DNA of 64,000 nucleotides from Gibbula magus. Lineage: Eukaryota; Mollusca; Gastropoda; Trochida; Trochidae. Within the stretch, counting starts at the first letter, position 1, and the number at the start of each line of letters is the position of its first letter. The notes under the pieces were generated by a model, which was not told where the DNA came from, made no database searches, and saw only the letters and a program-made list of their open reading frames with translations. This document shows, piece by piece, positions 9,801 to 20,244 of this stretch. A program made the translations under genes and the position numbers. The stretch is taken from the NCBI GenBank assembly GCA_936450465.1, contig OW388299.1, positions 43,659,548 through 43,723,547 of the forward strand, given 5' to 3'.

Positions 9801-12800
9801 TTGCTGTGTCTTTATTATTTTTTTGAGATTTTCTAATTGTATATGGGAATGTAGTCCATTGTTTCCCCTTTATTTTGCCGTATTTTTTTTTGAAAACAAA
9901 CAATTCGCTCACATGATATGAAGTGCGGGAGTAAGGCGAGTTAGCGATTTTTTTCCCCATCTCGCGAGATGCGAGGCAGATAGCAGTCTCGGGCGAGGCA
10001 AACCCGAGGCAATACAAACACGTGGGTGAAAATAGCCTCAAGCGAATTAATGCTTCGGGGGCTAAGCCCGACATAATTGGCCTTTTGTAAAGCTAATTAT
10101 CGATGCGTTACGGGTCAACAATGCACACGCAAATTGGTGTGAATTTTGCTTGATATTCCGACCACACACTGAACAAAGCTTTATTCTCATGTCGGGTCGC
10201 GATGCGTAAATACAGCCATTCTCATGGGTCGGGTCGCGGACACAATCGACTCGTGACCCGGTATGGGGGATAGAATATACTTAGACAGCCGTGAATTATT
10301 CTAAGTCTTGTATCCGGGATCCGTATTCAGACACCTAGGAATCGCTTATAGCCCGCCCGGATAATTCCGTCGCCCGCATGTTAAGGGTTAAGATATGTAA
10401 AATAAATAATGACAGTACATACTTATCAGTTTGTGATGCTACTTTGAGAGCTTCTTCTTCAGGCAGCTTGGCAGTGACCACGGGAATAAACTTGACCTTG
10501 TATCTGTGTTCTGGCACAGGGGGGTTGTAACGTGATAACAGGTCCTTTACTCCAGCCACTATATGGTCTTTCTGGAGACAGGGGAAAATTGGAAGTGAGA
10601 TGAGATGATTTGTGGAGAAATAAAACCTTTTAGCACATACTTGAAATAGGTGAGGTGAGGTGAGTTGGGGTTCTGCTCTGTAAATAATGAGAATGCCTAC
10701 GGAAACTAAACCAAAAATAATATGTCTTTCAACACTTCGGGGGAGACTTGAGGAGGGGCTGTTTGAGCTTGAATTTGTAAGGAGTACTTACTGAAGATGA
10801 AGTGATTTGGGGTTTAATGCAGCTTTCAAGAGTATTTCACTAATATCGTGGCTGCTAGTATTATGGCCGGGAGAAAACCCGCAACGCCATGTGGCTATGT
10901 ATTGCAGTGAAACCTGCGAGCATCAGCTGGTACTTAGTAACCACTCTGAAATTCAGTGTAGCATTGCACCCAAACCTTACTGCATGTAGAACAGTTCTTT
11001 ACAGCAGAGAAAGTTACCGTGCCCCTGGCGGAATTTAACCCGCCTCTTGATATGAAACCGAACCATTAACCAATGTGCTACCCGCCCCAACTTGAAATAG
11101 GGAACCATGAGAGATCCAGAAGAATTTGAATGTAGCATTATATCAACACATACTGCTTGCAAAAAGGATTTCTATAGTAGTCTCTAGATAAAGCTTGAAC
11201 TCTCGTCCTCTGAATCTGGGAGGTGAACACTGAACACGTGGTGAAAGGAGTGGCTCTGAACACTGTTCTTGGTGTGCAGAACATGTTCCTGTGAAATAGG
11301 TGATACAAGCAGCACAGCACAGGAACATGTTCCGCACGCCAAGAACAGTGTTCAGAGTCACTCCTTTCACTCCACGCATTTACAGGATGTTTAGAACAAA
11401 CTTCGGTCATCGAAAGGAGCAGGCCTCTATTCTTTTACAAATTGTCAAATCTTAAGTCACCAAAATATTACCCTTAGTAATATGTTTCAACTGGATTGTG
11501 TATTAATATGATTATGGATATGTATTAATAACACAAATGTGTAAACAGTAAAGTCCCCTCCAATTTCTTTTCCACAGAAATACCCTGTAGAGCTCTCCCT
11601 TCAACTAAGTTTACAGTAGATACAAACTCACCACGTAGGAAGTGAGCTTGAGACCGTGTATGATTCCATCGTCAGAGATTCCTAGATACACTGTTCCTCC
11701 TTTCCCTGTGTTCAGGAACGCATTCACTGTCCTGTTGAAGTGATAATCAGATTTTCTTGAGTGCATGTGAGATGAAGTGAAATTGTAAGGGCTGCAACGA
11801 TTTGATTATCGAAAATCGATACAAACTAACGACATTGAAAATCGATTCATGATTCAAAATTTCGATTCACATTCATTTTTTTCATGCTAAAATAATAAAA
11901 TGTCACCTGATTTTATTACAAATAGATCGTGAAATTGCATTCGCCAGCGATGACAAGTCACATGTGAACGGGAGACCAAGTTCAGTGTCTACAATATGTA
12001 ACATAGTCAATTAATGGTTTATATCCTCACCTTTCGAGATTCTCGGCCAATCAGCGTGGCTTATACATTTCTCTTAGCAACGCCGCATAGCAACAATCAA
12101 AATGACGGATTTTTGTTTTTCTGTAGTGTTAAAAACTCGAATCGAACTGTTAAAATAAAAAATTGAATCGAACTTGTCTAGGTGAATCGTTGCAGCCCTA
12201 GAAATTGTTTACACCTACATAAGTTAATCCTTGGTATTTTAGTTTAAGTTTGATGCACCCATGCAATAAACAGTAATGGCAATTGCTGTTTTTTGAAAAA
12301 TATGATTGATAAATAGGAGATGAGATAATCTACCTATGCTGATTATCATGTCTGCTAACGAGTTACGTTCACTGTTTACATGGAGTTGTTTTCATTACTA
12401 GTTACTTCAATTGTCTGAAATTGGTTTTATTTTACTCGTTAACAGACACACAAATCAGCATAGGTAGATTATCTGATGTCCTATTTATCCTCGACGCAGT
12501 GTCCCTTCAAAACTAGTCCCAAGGCACAAGCTTAGTAAAAATTATCTTGGGTTTTACAAAGTTTGATACTGATATACTCAGATACTTAGATAAATGTAAA
12601 AATTCCAGAATCACTGGAACACTGACAGCATCAGTACAGCTACACATTCATCAGCAACAATGATTTTACATTTTAAGTTTGAAGGATTTGTAGTTATAGG
12701 AAAAATCTTAAAGATAATAGAATCTCTCTGTTTTTTTCGATGTTAATTCGTTTATTCATATAGACAATACTTTCAACTAAACACAACCCAAAAGATTACT

Positions 12801-15800
12801 TCGAAGCGTCAACTACTTACTAAGATATGGCCATTCAAAGTGAGTAAGATTGGCCTGCTAATTATCCCAATCCTTAAACAGTCTGCCAGGCCGCCGTTAG
12901 CTTTCTTTAGCGATGTGACGTCATACACAGGAGTTGCTTAATGAAATACTTAGGCGAATTGTCGTTTTTCGTCGATAATTCATTTAAAACATAATAAGAA
13001 CGTTTCGACTTTACAAGTTTCCAATAGAATAGGTATCTGTGCGTACGTAGGGAGTAATTTCGGAGTTTTTGGAGCATTTTTCGATATTCTATCGCTGATT
13101 TTAGATTTGTTCTTTTCCCAATCGGGTGGAGTGTTAGGTTATCTTATAGGCTATAGTATTTTTGAAATGAGTAACTGACAATTCAAAAATAATAAAAGAT
13201 CATGCATTTTTTAAAATTATAAACGTCATTATTAGTTACTTATTTTGTTGTGCTTGATTTTGTTTTTGAAGAGGCTTATCGTTTCAAATCTACTGCATCA
13301 TTATTTCTCATGGTGACTTAAATTTATTTTGCTAATAGAATATATGCATTATAAATAATAAAATCATATAATTTTCATCATTGTTACTGGTTTACACTTT
13401 TTAGAAACAAATATTCGGGCTATCTTTAAATCTATAGTGGTGTACATTTACAATTACTTAGATTCGGTGTAATACCACTGACCTAACATAAACATTCATT
13501 AGATTATAGCATTGCATTAGCTTTACTGAAAAAACATCAGACTTTCTCATTTTCCTAGCATGATATTAACACAAAGTTTGGCGCCGGCCCGCAGGACAAT
13601 AGGCGTTACCATCCTGCGAGTCAACGCCTGTCTGCGTCGTTTATCCCAGGGAATTAGCTTTATGCTATGGGAGCCAACCTCGGAAGTTCTGGGGAGAGCA
13701 CATGATAAGAGACACATAAGATGATGACGTCATGGAGATGTTTATTTGGTTGTTGCTTCATGATGGTTGGTTACATAAATACATATACAGCTGATGATGG
13801 TGATGGCGGCAGAGACATAGTGACCGCCAAGGAAGCTTTGTAAGTCTTCCCTGGGGTCTAGTCTCCACTGGTCTAATTCTATCTCCTTCTCTCCCTTCCT
13901 CTCTCGTTCTATCTTCCTCTATCTCTATCTGCCTGCTATCTGCCTATCTGCTATCTATCTGCCTCTTGTCACTGAGACTGGGCTCTATTTAAGGGATTGA
14001 TAGGACCAATGACTACAGAGCACTAAAGCAAATAGAATGTCACCATCGGGTCTGATTGACAAGATACTTCCCTATTTCTAATTAAAACAATTGCTGTATT
14101 TACAATGCCTAAAATGATCTACAACTAGAAATATGTGCATGTGATGCACTGTGATGTCCCCCGCTCCAACTTTCAATCAAACCTAGTCATATTACCCTTA
14201 TTTTTCACTTATGCTAAGAACTAAGTTAAATATTGCATTAATAACGAGAAAATAAAAAATTCAAAATAGCCAAAGTAGCAAAAGGCACCACTCTATCACT
14301 AGGTCTAAGCAAATACAAAGTTTGCTGAAAAAATAATGAACGGTTTTGGAGATAGAGGCCGGAAAAGGTCCCTACCCCCAATATGCACTACCGGTAAGTT
14401 CAAATTGTTTCCATGGAAACCAGAAAAAATAAAAAATTCAGAATAACCAAAATAGCAAAAGGCACCACTCCACCACTAAGTCTAACCACATACCAAGTTT
14501 CGTAAAGAAATACTTGATAGATTTTGACATAGAGGCCGGAAAAGGTCCCTATCCCCAATTTCACTAAGTTGAAATTGTTGCCATGGAAACCAGTAAAAAT
14601 AAAAAAATCAGAATAGTCAAATTAGCAAAAGGCACCACTCTATCACTAGGTCTAAGCAAATACCAAGTTTGGTGAAAAAATATTGAATGGTTTTGGAGAT
14701 AGAGGCCGGAAAAGGTCCCTACCCCCAATATGCACTAAGTTCAAATTGTTTCCATGGAAACCAGAAAAAAAAAAATTCAGAATAACCAAAATAGCAAAAG
14801 GCACCACTCCACCACTAGGTCTAACCACATACCAAGTTTCGTAAAGAAATACTAAATAGATTTTGAAATAGAGGCCGGAAAAGGTCCCTACCCCCAATTT
14901 GCACTAAGTTGAAAATGTTTCCATGGAAACCAGAAAAAATAAAGAATTCAGAATAACCAAAATAGCAAAAGGCACCACTCCACCACTAGGTCTAACCACA
15001 TACCAAGTTTCGTGAAAAACTATTGAACGGTTTTTGAGATATGGCACGGAAAAGAAAGCATTTCGGAATAACGGAATGACGGAATGACGGAATGACAGAA
15101 TGACGGAATGACTGAATGACGGAATGACGGACGGAGGCGAAAACATTATGTCCCCCGAAAAAAAATTCGGGGGACATAATAAAGAATAGATAATTACTGA
15201 AGCATAAACCATTAAATCTGCAGATGAGTGATAGCCCCAGGTGATAACTACAAGAAACAAATGGACAGTGTCATATATGAGAATTAAACTAAGGCCCTTT
15301 TCTCATGCACACCTTTACATATGTTAGTAAATTTACGTATGTATGTAAATGTATTTGGGGTATGTAAAAGTGTCATGAGAACGCAATTACATACATGAGT
15401 ATTATTGCACTAGGAGTAACTTTACACGACCTCAGGAGGTCATGTAAATGTAAATTTACATATACGTATTTATACACACTATGCAAACTATGCAAACTGT
15501 GTCATGAGAATGGAACGTATATTTACTCCTGTATGCAAAAGCATAATAACTATAAATAGACTGAATCTACTCATATATTTTCGTTTATTATAATACATGG
15601 CTGTATGTAATTGACAAATACAACATAATGCTTAACTACATGTGAACAGAAAGTATATTTACTATTACACATGTATGTATAATTACATAGTGTGTAAATT
15701 TACTCATGTATGTAAATTCGTGCATGAGAAAAGGACCTAAGTAACTTGAACATATGATAAACAGAATACATAGGAAAATATCAAATAAAAAATAATACAT

Positions 15801-18598
15801 TTATACATGTGTTAGCACTGTGATAATATAATAAAGGCCTTGCATTTTATATTGCATGTATTTTTGGTGGTCAATTCATGTGTTTTTGGATATAAAATAT
15901 TGTTTAAATCACATCGTATAAAAATATGGAAAATATATCTTTCCCATTTTCAAATGAAAGAATTGGAACTATAGAACTTTGATCATCTCATCATGGCCTT
16001 GTGTTGTTTGGTTTGCAATTAAAAAAATATTACTGAGGTTATAGTTCAGTCGTGTAGATTTCCCCTCTTATTTAATATTTATCTAAGTTAGAGTGTCAAT
16101 AACGCAACTACATCACTTATTACATATCGTTACAATGATAAACAAAAATATGGAAAATACATTTTGTTATTTCGCAAATGGACGAATGTGAAAACAACAT
16201 ACCGATGAGTCAATTGATGAGGCGTGTTAACACCGTTATAATCCGTATGAATTGTCTAATAGATCTCTGTAACGTTTGAACATCTTCATCATCTGACATG
16301 AGTGCCGCCGCCATATTGGGTAATGATAAGAATTGTTCCAAAACACATTGCAGAATTACGGGTCCAGCAATGGCCACATCCAGTATTAAACAGTGTTGAC
16401 ATCTGCTGCCATTTGTAGTACATTTTACGGGGCGTGTATATATGTAATTATTTTGTATAAGGACAAGGGTAAATATGTTATTTAGGCAGTTATGTAAGAC
16501 TAATTCTAGTGAATTCTGTCATTAGACGCCAAGCGACTCTTGTGTATTACGTCACTAGGCCTAGCACACAGCATTTGCTCTCGGCTAAAGTTTTACGAGG
16601 CTTAATTGAGCGGCGTTCTAAAAAGCGTTATAAAAGGTGTTTATTGGTTGAATTGACATATATCAAGTGGAATCCTCGTCATCTTTGAATATGCTAGAAT
16701 AAAAACCGAAAAGTGATATGGTCGAGGTTAGTGGATCTTTAAGATTAGTTCTATTGATCTATGGTGGATGGATGGATAGGTGGATGGATGGATGGATGGA
16801 TGGTTGGATGGTTGGATAGGTGGATGGATGGATGGATGGATGGATGGATAGGTGGATGGATGGATGGATAGGTGGATGGATGGATGGATGGATAGGTGGA
16901 TGGATGGATGGATAGGTGGATGGATGGATGGATGGATGGATAGATGGATGGATAGGTGGATGGATGGATGGATGGATGGTTGGATGGATGGATAGGTGGA
17001 TGGATGGATGGATGGATGGATAGGTGGATGGATGGATGGATGGATGGATAGGTGGATGGATGGATGGGTGGATGGATGGATGGATGGATAGGTGGATGGA
17101 TGAATGGATAAGTGGATGGATGGATAGGTGGATGGATGGATGGATGGATGGATAGGTGGATGGATGGATGGGTGGATGGATGGATGGTTGGATGGATGGA
17201 TAGGTGGATGGATGGATGGGTGGATGGATGGATAGGTGGATGGATGGATGGATGGATAGGTGGATGGATGGATGGATGGATGGATGGATGGATAGGTTGA
17301 TGGATGGATGGATAGGTGGATGGATGGATGAAAGATGGATGGATAGGTGGATGGATGGATAGATAGATGGATGGATGGATAGGTGGATGGATGGATGGAT
17401 GGATGGATAGGTGGATGGATGGATGGGTGGATGGATGGATGGATTGATAGGTGGATGGATGAATGGATAAGTGGATGGATGGATAGGTGGATGGATGGAT
17501 GGATGGATGGATGGATAGGTGGATGGATGGATGGATGGATGGATGGTTGGATGGATGGATAGGTGGTGGATGGATGGATGGGTGGATGGATATGTGGATG
17601 GATGGATGGGTGGATGGATGGATGGATAGATAGATGGATAGATGGATAGATGGATAGGTGGATGGATGGATGGATGGATAGGTGGATGGATGGATGGGTG
17701 GATGGATGGATGGATAGGTGGATGGATGAATGGATAAGTGGATGGATGGATAGGTGGATGGATGGATGGATGGATAGGTGGATGGATGGATGGGTGGATG
17801 GATGGATGGATGGATGGTTGGATGGATAGGTGGATGGATGGATAGGTGGATGGATGGATAGGTGGATGGATGAATGGATAGGTGGATGGATGAAAGATGG
17901 ATGGATAGGTGGATGGATGGATGAATAGGTGGATGGATGGATAGGTGGATGGATGGATGGATGGATGGTTGGATAGATGGATGGATGGATGGTTGGATGG
18001 ATAGGTGGATGGATGGATGGATGGATGGTTGGATGGATGGATAGGTGGATGGATGAATGGATGGATGGATGGATGGATGGATAGGTGGATGGATGGATAG
18101 GTGGATGTATGGATGGATGGATGGATAGATGGATGGATGGGTGGATGGATGGATGGATGGATAGATGGATTAATAGATGGATGGATAGATGGATAGGTGG
18201 ATAGCTGGATAGGTGGATGGATGGATGGATAGATGGATGGATTAATAGATGGATGGATAGGTGGATGGATGGATTGGTGGATTGATGGATGAAAGATGGA
18301 TGGAAAGATGGATGGAAAGATGGATGGATGGATAGGTGGATGGATGGATAGGTGGATAGGTGGATGGATGGATGGATGACAGGTGGATGGATTGAAATTA
18401 AACTATAATGGATGCATGCTGTGAATACCTCGACACAGCCTTCCTTGAACCCTTCTCTTTCTTTGTAGCTCTGGCCCACGGTGGGATGTCCTCAGCTTGC
18501 AGGTTGCGATGACCTTTGAACTCGTGAGTAGCATCCTCTTCAACAGACATCAGTGTCCCCTGTCTATAGTACCGCTTCGTCTTGGGTTTCTTAAACAT
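6180..18598 (-). CDS. Schlafen/AlbA_2-domain protein, complete six-exon gene
   Basis: Coding exons, 5' to 3' on the minus strand: 18598-18429, 11731-11632, 10571-10423, 8387-8291, 7377-7216, 6254-6180. All junctions are GT-AG and the phases match throughout, giving about 250 residues. Domain evidence: HEFKGHRNL early (the EFK motif of the Schlafen fold), then [20 protein letters not shown] with DDGIIHGL (the Schlafen AlbA_2 core), and the long C-terminal part [12 protein letters not shown] motif in exon 4 could help bind a metal. The family includes tRNA/rRNA endonucleases (vertebrate SLFNs) and SLFNL1-like proteins of unknown role. Catalytic activity here is not shown. The exon 1 ATG lies 5 nt inside a splice acceptor, so there is probably a 5' UTR exon upstream. 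The C-terminus is basic and ends VKR at a TAA. Introns are packed with repeats. Confidence 0.88.
6690..6885. repeat. (GAT)n / GATGAATG microsatellite
   Basis: Long ATG/GATG triplet and tetramer runs at the tail end of a SINE. The Ser- and Ile-rich open frames across it are repeat artefacts. Confidence 0.95.
6886..7104 (-). mobile_element. tRNA-derived SINE, family B
   Basis: On the minus strand the head carries an A-box-like TAGTGTAATGGTTAGAATG and a B-box GAGTTCGAATCCC. A conserved-looking body follows (GGGTACC... GCTGGGTGGACTGAGTGC region) and ends in the GAT microsatellite. It lies in the last intron of the Schlafen-like gene, in the same orientation as that gene. Two extra GTGCTCCACACTACACCACT copies follow at 7100-7145. 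Confidence 0.75.
7216..7377 (-). CDS. Schlafen-like gene, exon 5
   Basis: 162 nt, 54 codons, [20 protein letters not shown] to QASVFK, phase 0 at both ends. Acceptor TTTTCAG, donor GTAAAT. Its acceptor and first bases have been copied into the tandem repeat just upstream. Confidence 0.9.
7378..7780. repeat. Minisatellite copying a 3' splice site
   Basis: About 18 units of roughly 20-22 bp, CAGAATACCNTGAAAATAT, directly abutting exon 5 of the Schlafen-like gene. On the minus strand each unit reads TTTTCAAGGTATTCTG or TTTTCAGGGTATTCTG, a copy of the real acceptor and the first exon bases. Confidence 0.9.
7795..8165. repeat. Intronic repeat ending in GGACGG run
   Basis: Two partial units containing ACACCAAATTTGGT and TCTTAAAYRGTTTCTRAGAA, ending in a GGACGGACGG run at about 8105-8152 and then CTTCCACTTTGTGGTGGTGG. 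Similar layouts with a GGACGG run recur elsewhere in the window. Confidence 0.6.
8291..8387 (-). CDS. Schlafen-like gene, exon 4
   Basis: 97 nt, encoding [20 protein letters not shown] then [12 protein letters not shown]. Acceptor TTCCAG, donor GTAAGG. Confidence 0.88.
8400..8850. repeat. GTGAGCAAAGGTGTCTA minisatellite
   Basis: Some 25 degenerate units of GTGAGCAAAGGTGTCTATA and variants in intron 3 of the Schlafen-like gene. Each unit on the plus strand contains GGTGAGCA, a donor-like word, but on the strand opposite to the gene. Confidence 0.9.
8937..10387. mobile_element. piggyBac-like non-autonomous element, 1.45 kb
   Basis: Ends CCCTTACGTTGCG and (inverted) CCCTTAACATGCG, flanked by TTAA at 8933-8936 and 10388-10391. 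A subterminal GGCGGAATTTCC/GGCGACGGAATTATCC word occurs at both ends in inverse orientation. No transposase frame was recognised (longest frames about 80-105 codons, unfamiliar). The right half is GC-rich and CpG-dense, with the palindrome TCTCGCGAGA near 9960. It sits in intron 3 of the Schlafen-like gene. Confidence 0.75.
10423..10571 (-). CDS. Schlafen-like gene, exon 3
   Basis: 149 nt, encoding [20 protein letters not shown] and onward to LKVASQTD. Acceptor CCAG, donor GTATGT, ends in phase 2. Confidence 0.9.
10795..11085 (-). mobile_element. tRNA-derived SINE, family A, copy 1
   Basis: The same body as 18987-19290 and 56753-57055 (GGGGTTTAATGC ... GGTACT ... CTTACTGCATGTAGAACAG). The tRNA-like head is at the right end on the minus strand (GGGGCGGGTAGCACATTGGT). 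A detached GGTGAGGTGAG tail sits at 10648. Confidence 0.7.
11241..11370. repeat. Foldback hairpin, 52-bp arms
   Basis: GTGAAAGGAGTGGCTCTGAA onward (11241-11292) is mirrored by 11319-11370 with about four mismatches and a 26-nt loop. Each arm contains the palindrome GAACATGTTC. It is a likely small foldback MITE in the intron. Confidence 0.85.
11488..11605. repeat. Dispersed ~115-bp repeat (pair with 20096-20215)
   Basis: Shares GTGTATTAATATGATTATGG-like, CAAATGTGTAAAC and TTTCCACAGAAATACCCTG words in the same order with 20096-20215. Nature unknown. Confidence 0.55.
11632..11731 (-). CDS. Schlafen-like gene, exon 2 (AlbA_2 core)
   Basis: 100 nt, encoding [20 protein letters not shown] and [14 protein letters not shown], the most diagnostic part of the domain. 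Acceptor AACAG, donor GTGAGT. Confidence 0.92.
11787..12200. mobile_element. hAT MITE, 414 bp
   Basis: Inverted ends AAGGGCTGCAACGATT and TAGGGCTGCAACGATT, flanked by a perfect 8-bp target duplication GAAATTGT (11779-11786 and 12201-12208). Both the TIR and the TSD length are typical of hAT elements. Non-coding. Confidence 0.9.
12310..12487. mobile_element. Foldback MITE, 178 bp
   Basis: 35-bp inverted ends containing GATAATCTACCTATGCTGAT with two mismatches. A nested inverted pair (CTAACGAGTTA/TTACTCGTTAACAG) lies inside. Confidence 0.8.
12488..14150. other. Intron sequence, nothing recognised
   Basis: AT-rich intron 1 of the Schlafen-like gene. It includes a slightly GC-richer patch at 13561-13690 with the inverted pair GCAGGACAATAGGCG/AACGCCTG and a CTATCTGC simple repeat at 13880-13970. 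Confidence 0.5.
14240..15137. repeat. Five ~170-bp tandem units plus GGAATGAC array
   Basis: Units begin near GCAAAAGGCACCACTC at 14284, 14461, 14631, 14801 and 14971. Each includes AAACCAGAAAAAATAAA and GAGGCCGGAAAAGGTCCCTA. The array ends in an 8-bp GGAATGAC minisatellite and a GGACGG tail, and is followed by a hairpin. Confidence 0.9.
15145..15180. repeat. Perfect 15-bp-stem hairpin
   Basis: ATTATGTCCCCCGAA and TTCGGGGGACATAAT around a 6-nt A-rich loop at the right edge of the tandem array. A related ATGTCCCCCG word lies at its left side (about 14154), so these may be the ends of one composite element. Confidence 0.85.
15293..15737. mobile_element. Harbinger-like MITE, 445 bp
   Basis: Inverted ends GGCCCTTTTCTCATGCAC / GGTCCTTTTCTCATGCAC with TAA on both sides (15290-15292 and 15738-15740). 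The interior is rich in TTTACATACGTATG-type palindromes. The 3-bp TAA duplication suggests PIF/Harbinger mobilisation. Confidence 0.75.
15741..16725. other. No feature seen
   Basis: AT-rich intronic sequence. No repeat ends or exon-like segment recognised. Confidence 0.5.
16755..18390. repeat. (TGGA)n tetranucleotide satellite, 1.6 kb
   Basis: Near-uninterrupted GGATGGAT with regular GGATAGGTGGAT variants. It gives a 583-codon minus-strand frame of IHPS/THPS repeats that runs out of real coding exon 1, plus a plus-strand WMDG frame; both are artefacts of a 12-bp super-period with no stops. It lies just inside intron 1 of the Schlafen-like gene, 39 bp from exon 1. Confidence 0.97.
18429..18598 (-). 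CDS. Schlafen-like gene, coding exon 1
   Basis: Begins [14 protein letters not shown] and contains HEFKGHRNL. Ends in phase 2 before GTATTC. An acceptor (TTGCAG) lies just upstream at about 18604, so the exon itself starts at 18603. Confidence 0.85.
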
Positions 18599-18702
18599 TT
18601 TCACTGCAACAGAAGTTGAGAATTTTTAGGTTATTTTTTCAGGCTTCAGGTTTATGAAGCCTTAAATTGTTTATAACCAGTATCGCGTTATAATGAAGGG
18701 TA

Positions 18703-18854
18703 CCGTATTTCCTCTAATAAGCGTGTATATTTCTTTTATAGAAAATGAAGTTTACTCAGAAAGCATTTATCTAAATGCTTTAGACCCAACGCTTATTAGA
18801 AGCCCATCACTTATTTTTCTAAACTACCCCCGGCACTTATTAGAGGAAATACGG
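18703..18854. mobile_element. Small TA-flanked MITE, 152 bp
   Basis: Inverted ends CCGTATTTCCTCTAATAAG, flanked by TA on both sides (18701-18702 and 18855-18856), as expected for Tc1/mariner-type mobilisation. It lies just upstream of exon 1 of the Schlafen-like gene. Confidence 0.75.
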
Positions 18855-18986
18855 TACATGTTATAGTGAGAGACCATTGAAGTAACTCTCCCCTCACACA
18901 TTTCTTACACATCATTGTCAATTCTCAGTACATAATTCAGGACATGATTCCAGATGTACTCAATCTAGAGGATCATGCTTGCCTCA

Positions 18987-19290
18987 GGTGAGGTGAGGTG
19001 AGGTGAGCTGGGGTTTAACGCCACTTCCAAGAGTATATCGGGGCTGCTAGTATTATGGCAGGGAGAAAGCCTGCAACACCATGTGTGTATACATTGCGGT
19101 GAAACCTGCGAGCATTGGCTGGAACTAGCGAACCATGGGTGGTACTGCACTGAAATTCAGTGTAGCATTGCACCCAAACCTTACTGCATGTAGAACAGTT
19201 CTCTACTGCAGACAAAATCCCTGGCGGGATTGAACCCTGGACCTCTTGATCCGAAGCCGAACGCGCTAACCACTGCGCTATCCCGCCCCC
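18987..19290 (-). mobile_element. tRNA-derived SINE, family A, with clean 10-bp TSD
   Basis: The minus-strand head has A-box-like TAGCGCAGTGGTTAGCGCG and B-box GGGTTCAATCCC. The tail is a (TCACC)n run on the same strand. It is flanked by perfect GCTTGCCTCA duplications (18977-18986, 19291-19300), marking precise ends and a fairly recent insertion. Confidence 0.9.
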
Positions 19291-19300
19291 GCTTGCCTCA

Positions 19301-19750
19301 GTCTAGATTCCCTATTCTGAGCTACACCCCGCAGTTATCAAACTGAGATTTACCAGAGATCACAGCGATGCATTTTATCTTTAAGTGTCCTCAGTTTGTG
19401 ACCCTAAGCATCAAAGCACAGTGAACGTTTTGCAACAGTAGTCAGGATGTTTCAGACTTATGTATGTCTTTAGTTATCAAAAAATTGAGTACAATATAGC
19501 ATGTTTTCATTTCACATACGGTAATGCAAAATATCCAAGATGGTGACAGAACCCTACCTTTAAAGATACAATTAGAAACTTTCTCTCCTTGTTTAATTAT
19601 CTTATTTAATTTGTTTCTATTTGTGGTAAGTGACACCTGGGAGCCGAACCAACATTGGATAGAGAACATGAGAATAGACGACCTAGGAATAATTTTGATC
19701 TTGGTCTTTTTCAAATTATAAAGGTTTACATGCACTTTAATCATTCAAAA
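19301..19750. other. No feature seen
   Basis: Unique-looking intergenic sequence between the SINE and the next repeat. Confidence 0.5.
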
Positions 19751-19751
19751 T

Positions 19752-20072
19752 GAAAAATAGAGCCATGGGCTCTGTAGCTCATCAGGATTTCATTGATTTA
19801 CTATCTAAAGTTGAATATTTAAGTTATTTAAGTTATTGTTCCACAAGCAAAAGATAGGTTCTTAGATCATGACCACTGTGACCCCATTTGGGGTCATGGG
19901 GTCACGTAATCTACAATTTAGAATTCCCATTGGCCAAGGAGCTTGCACATAAAATTTCAGCTCTGTGGAGTCATTGAAACTGGAGAAGAAATCGAAAAAG
20001 CAAAAAGTTTACGGATGGACGGACGGATGGGATGGATGGACGGACGGACGCCGGACACCATGCCATGTGTAA
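19752..20072. mobile_element. TAGCTCATCAGG repeat element A
   Basis: Starts with AATAGAGCCATGGGCTCTGT (an internal palindrome) and TAGCTCATCAGGATTTC. It contains one TGACCCCATTTGGGGTCA unit and ends with a GGACGG run and CCGGACACCATGCCATG. It is a short relative of the element at 20245-21728. Confidence 0.7.
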
Positions 20073-20095
20073 AGTCATCAAAGTATTAACTTCAA

Positions 20096-20215
20096 TAATA
20101 TATTTCGATTTGACTGTGTTTTAATCATATATTAATAGCATATTTGTGTAAACGAGGATATCCTCTCGAATTTCGTTTCCACAAAAAATACCCTGATAGA
20201 ACCCCCTTTTAAGGA
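20096..20215. repeat. Second copy of ~115-bp dispersed repeat
   Basis: Matches 11488-11605 in order (TTAATAGCATATTTGTGTAAAC, TTTCCACAAAAAATACCCTG). Confidence 0.55.
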
Positions 20216-20244
20216 CATTGGATGACATGAAACAGTAACAGTTG

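Noticed and set aside
16728..18479. 583-codon IHPS-repeat protein
   Set aside because: Translation of a (TGGA)n satellite with a period divisible by three; it merely runs out of coding exon 1.
19195..19290. A genuine tRNA gene (minus strand)
   Set aside because: A and B boxes are present but the anticodon and acceptor stems do not form properly, and it heads a SINE with TSDs.
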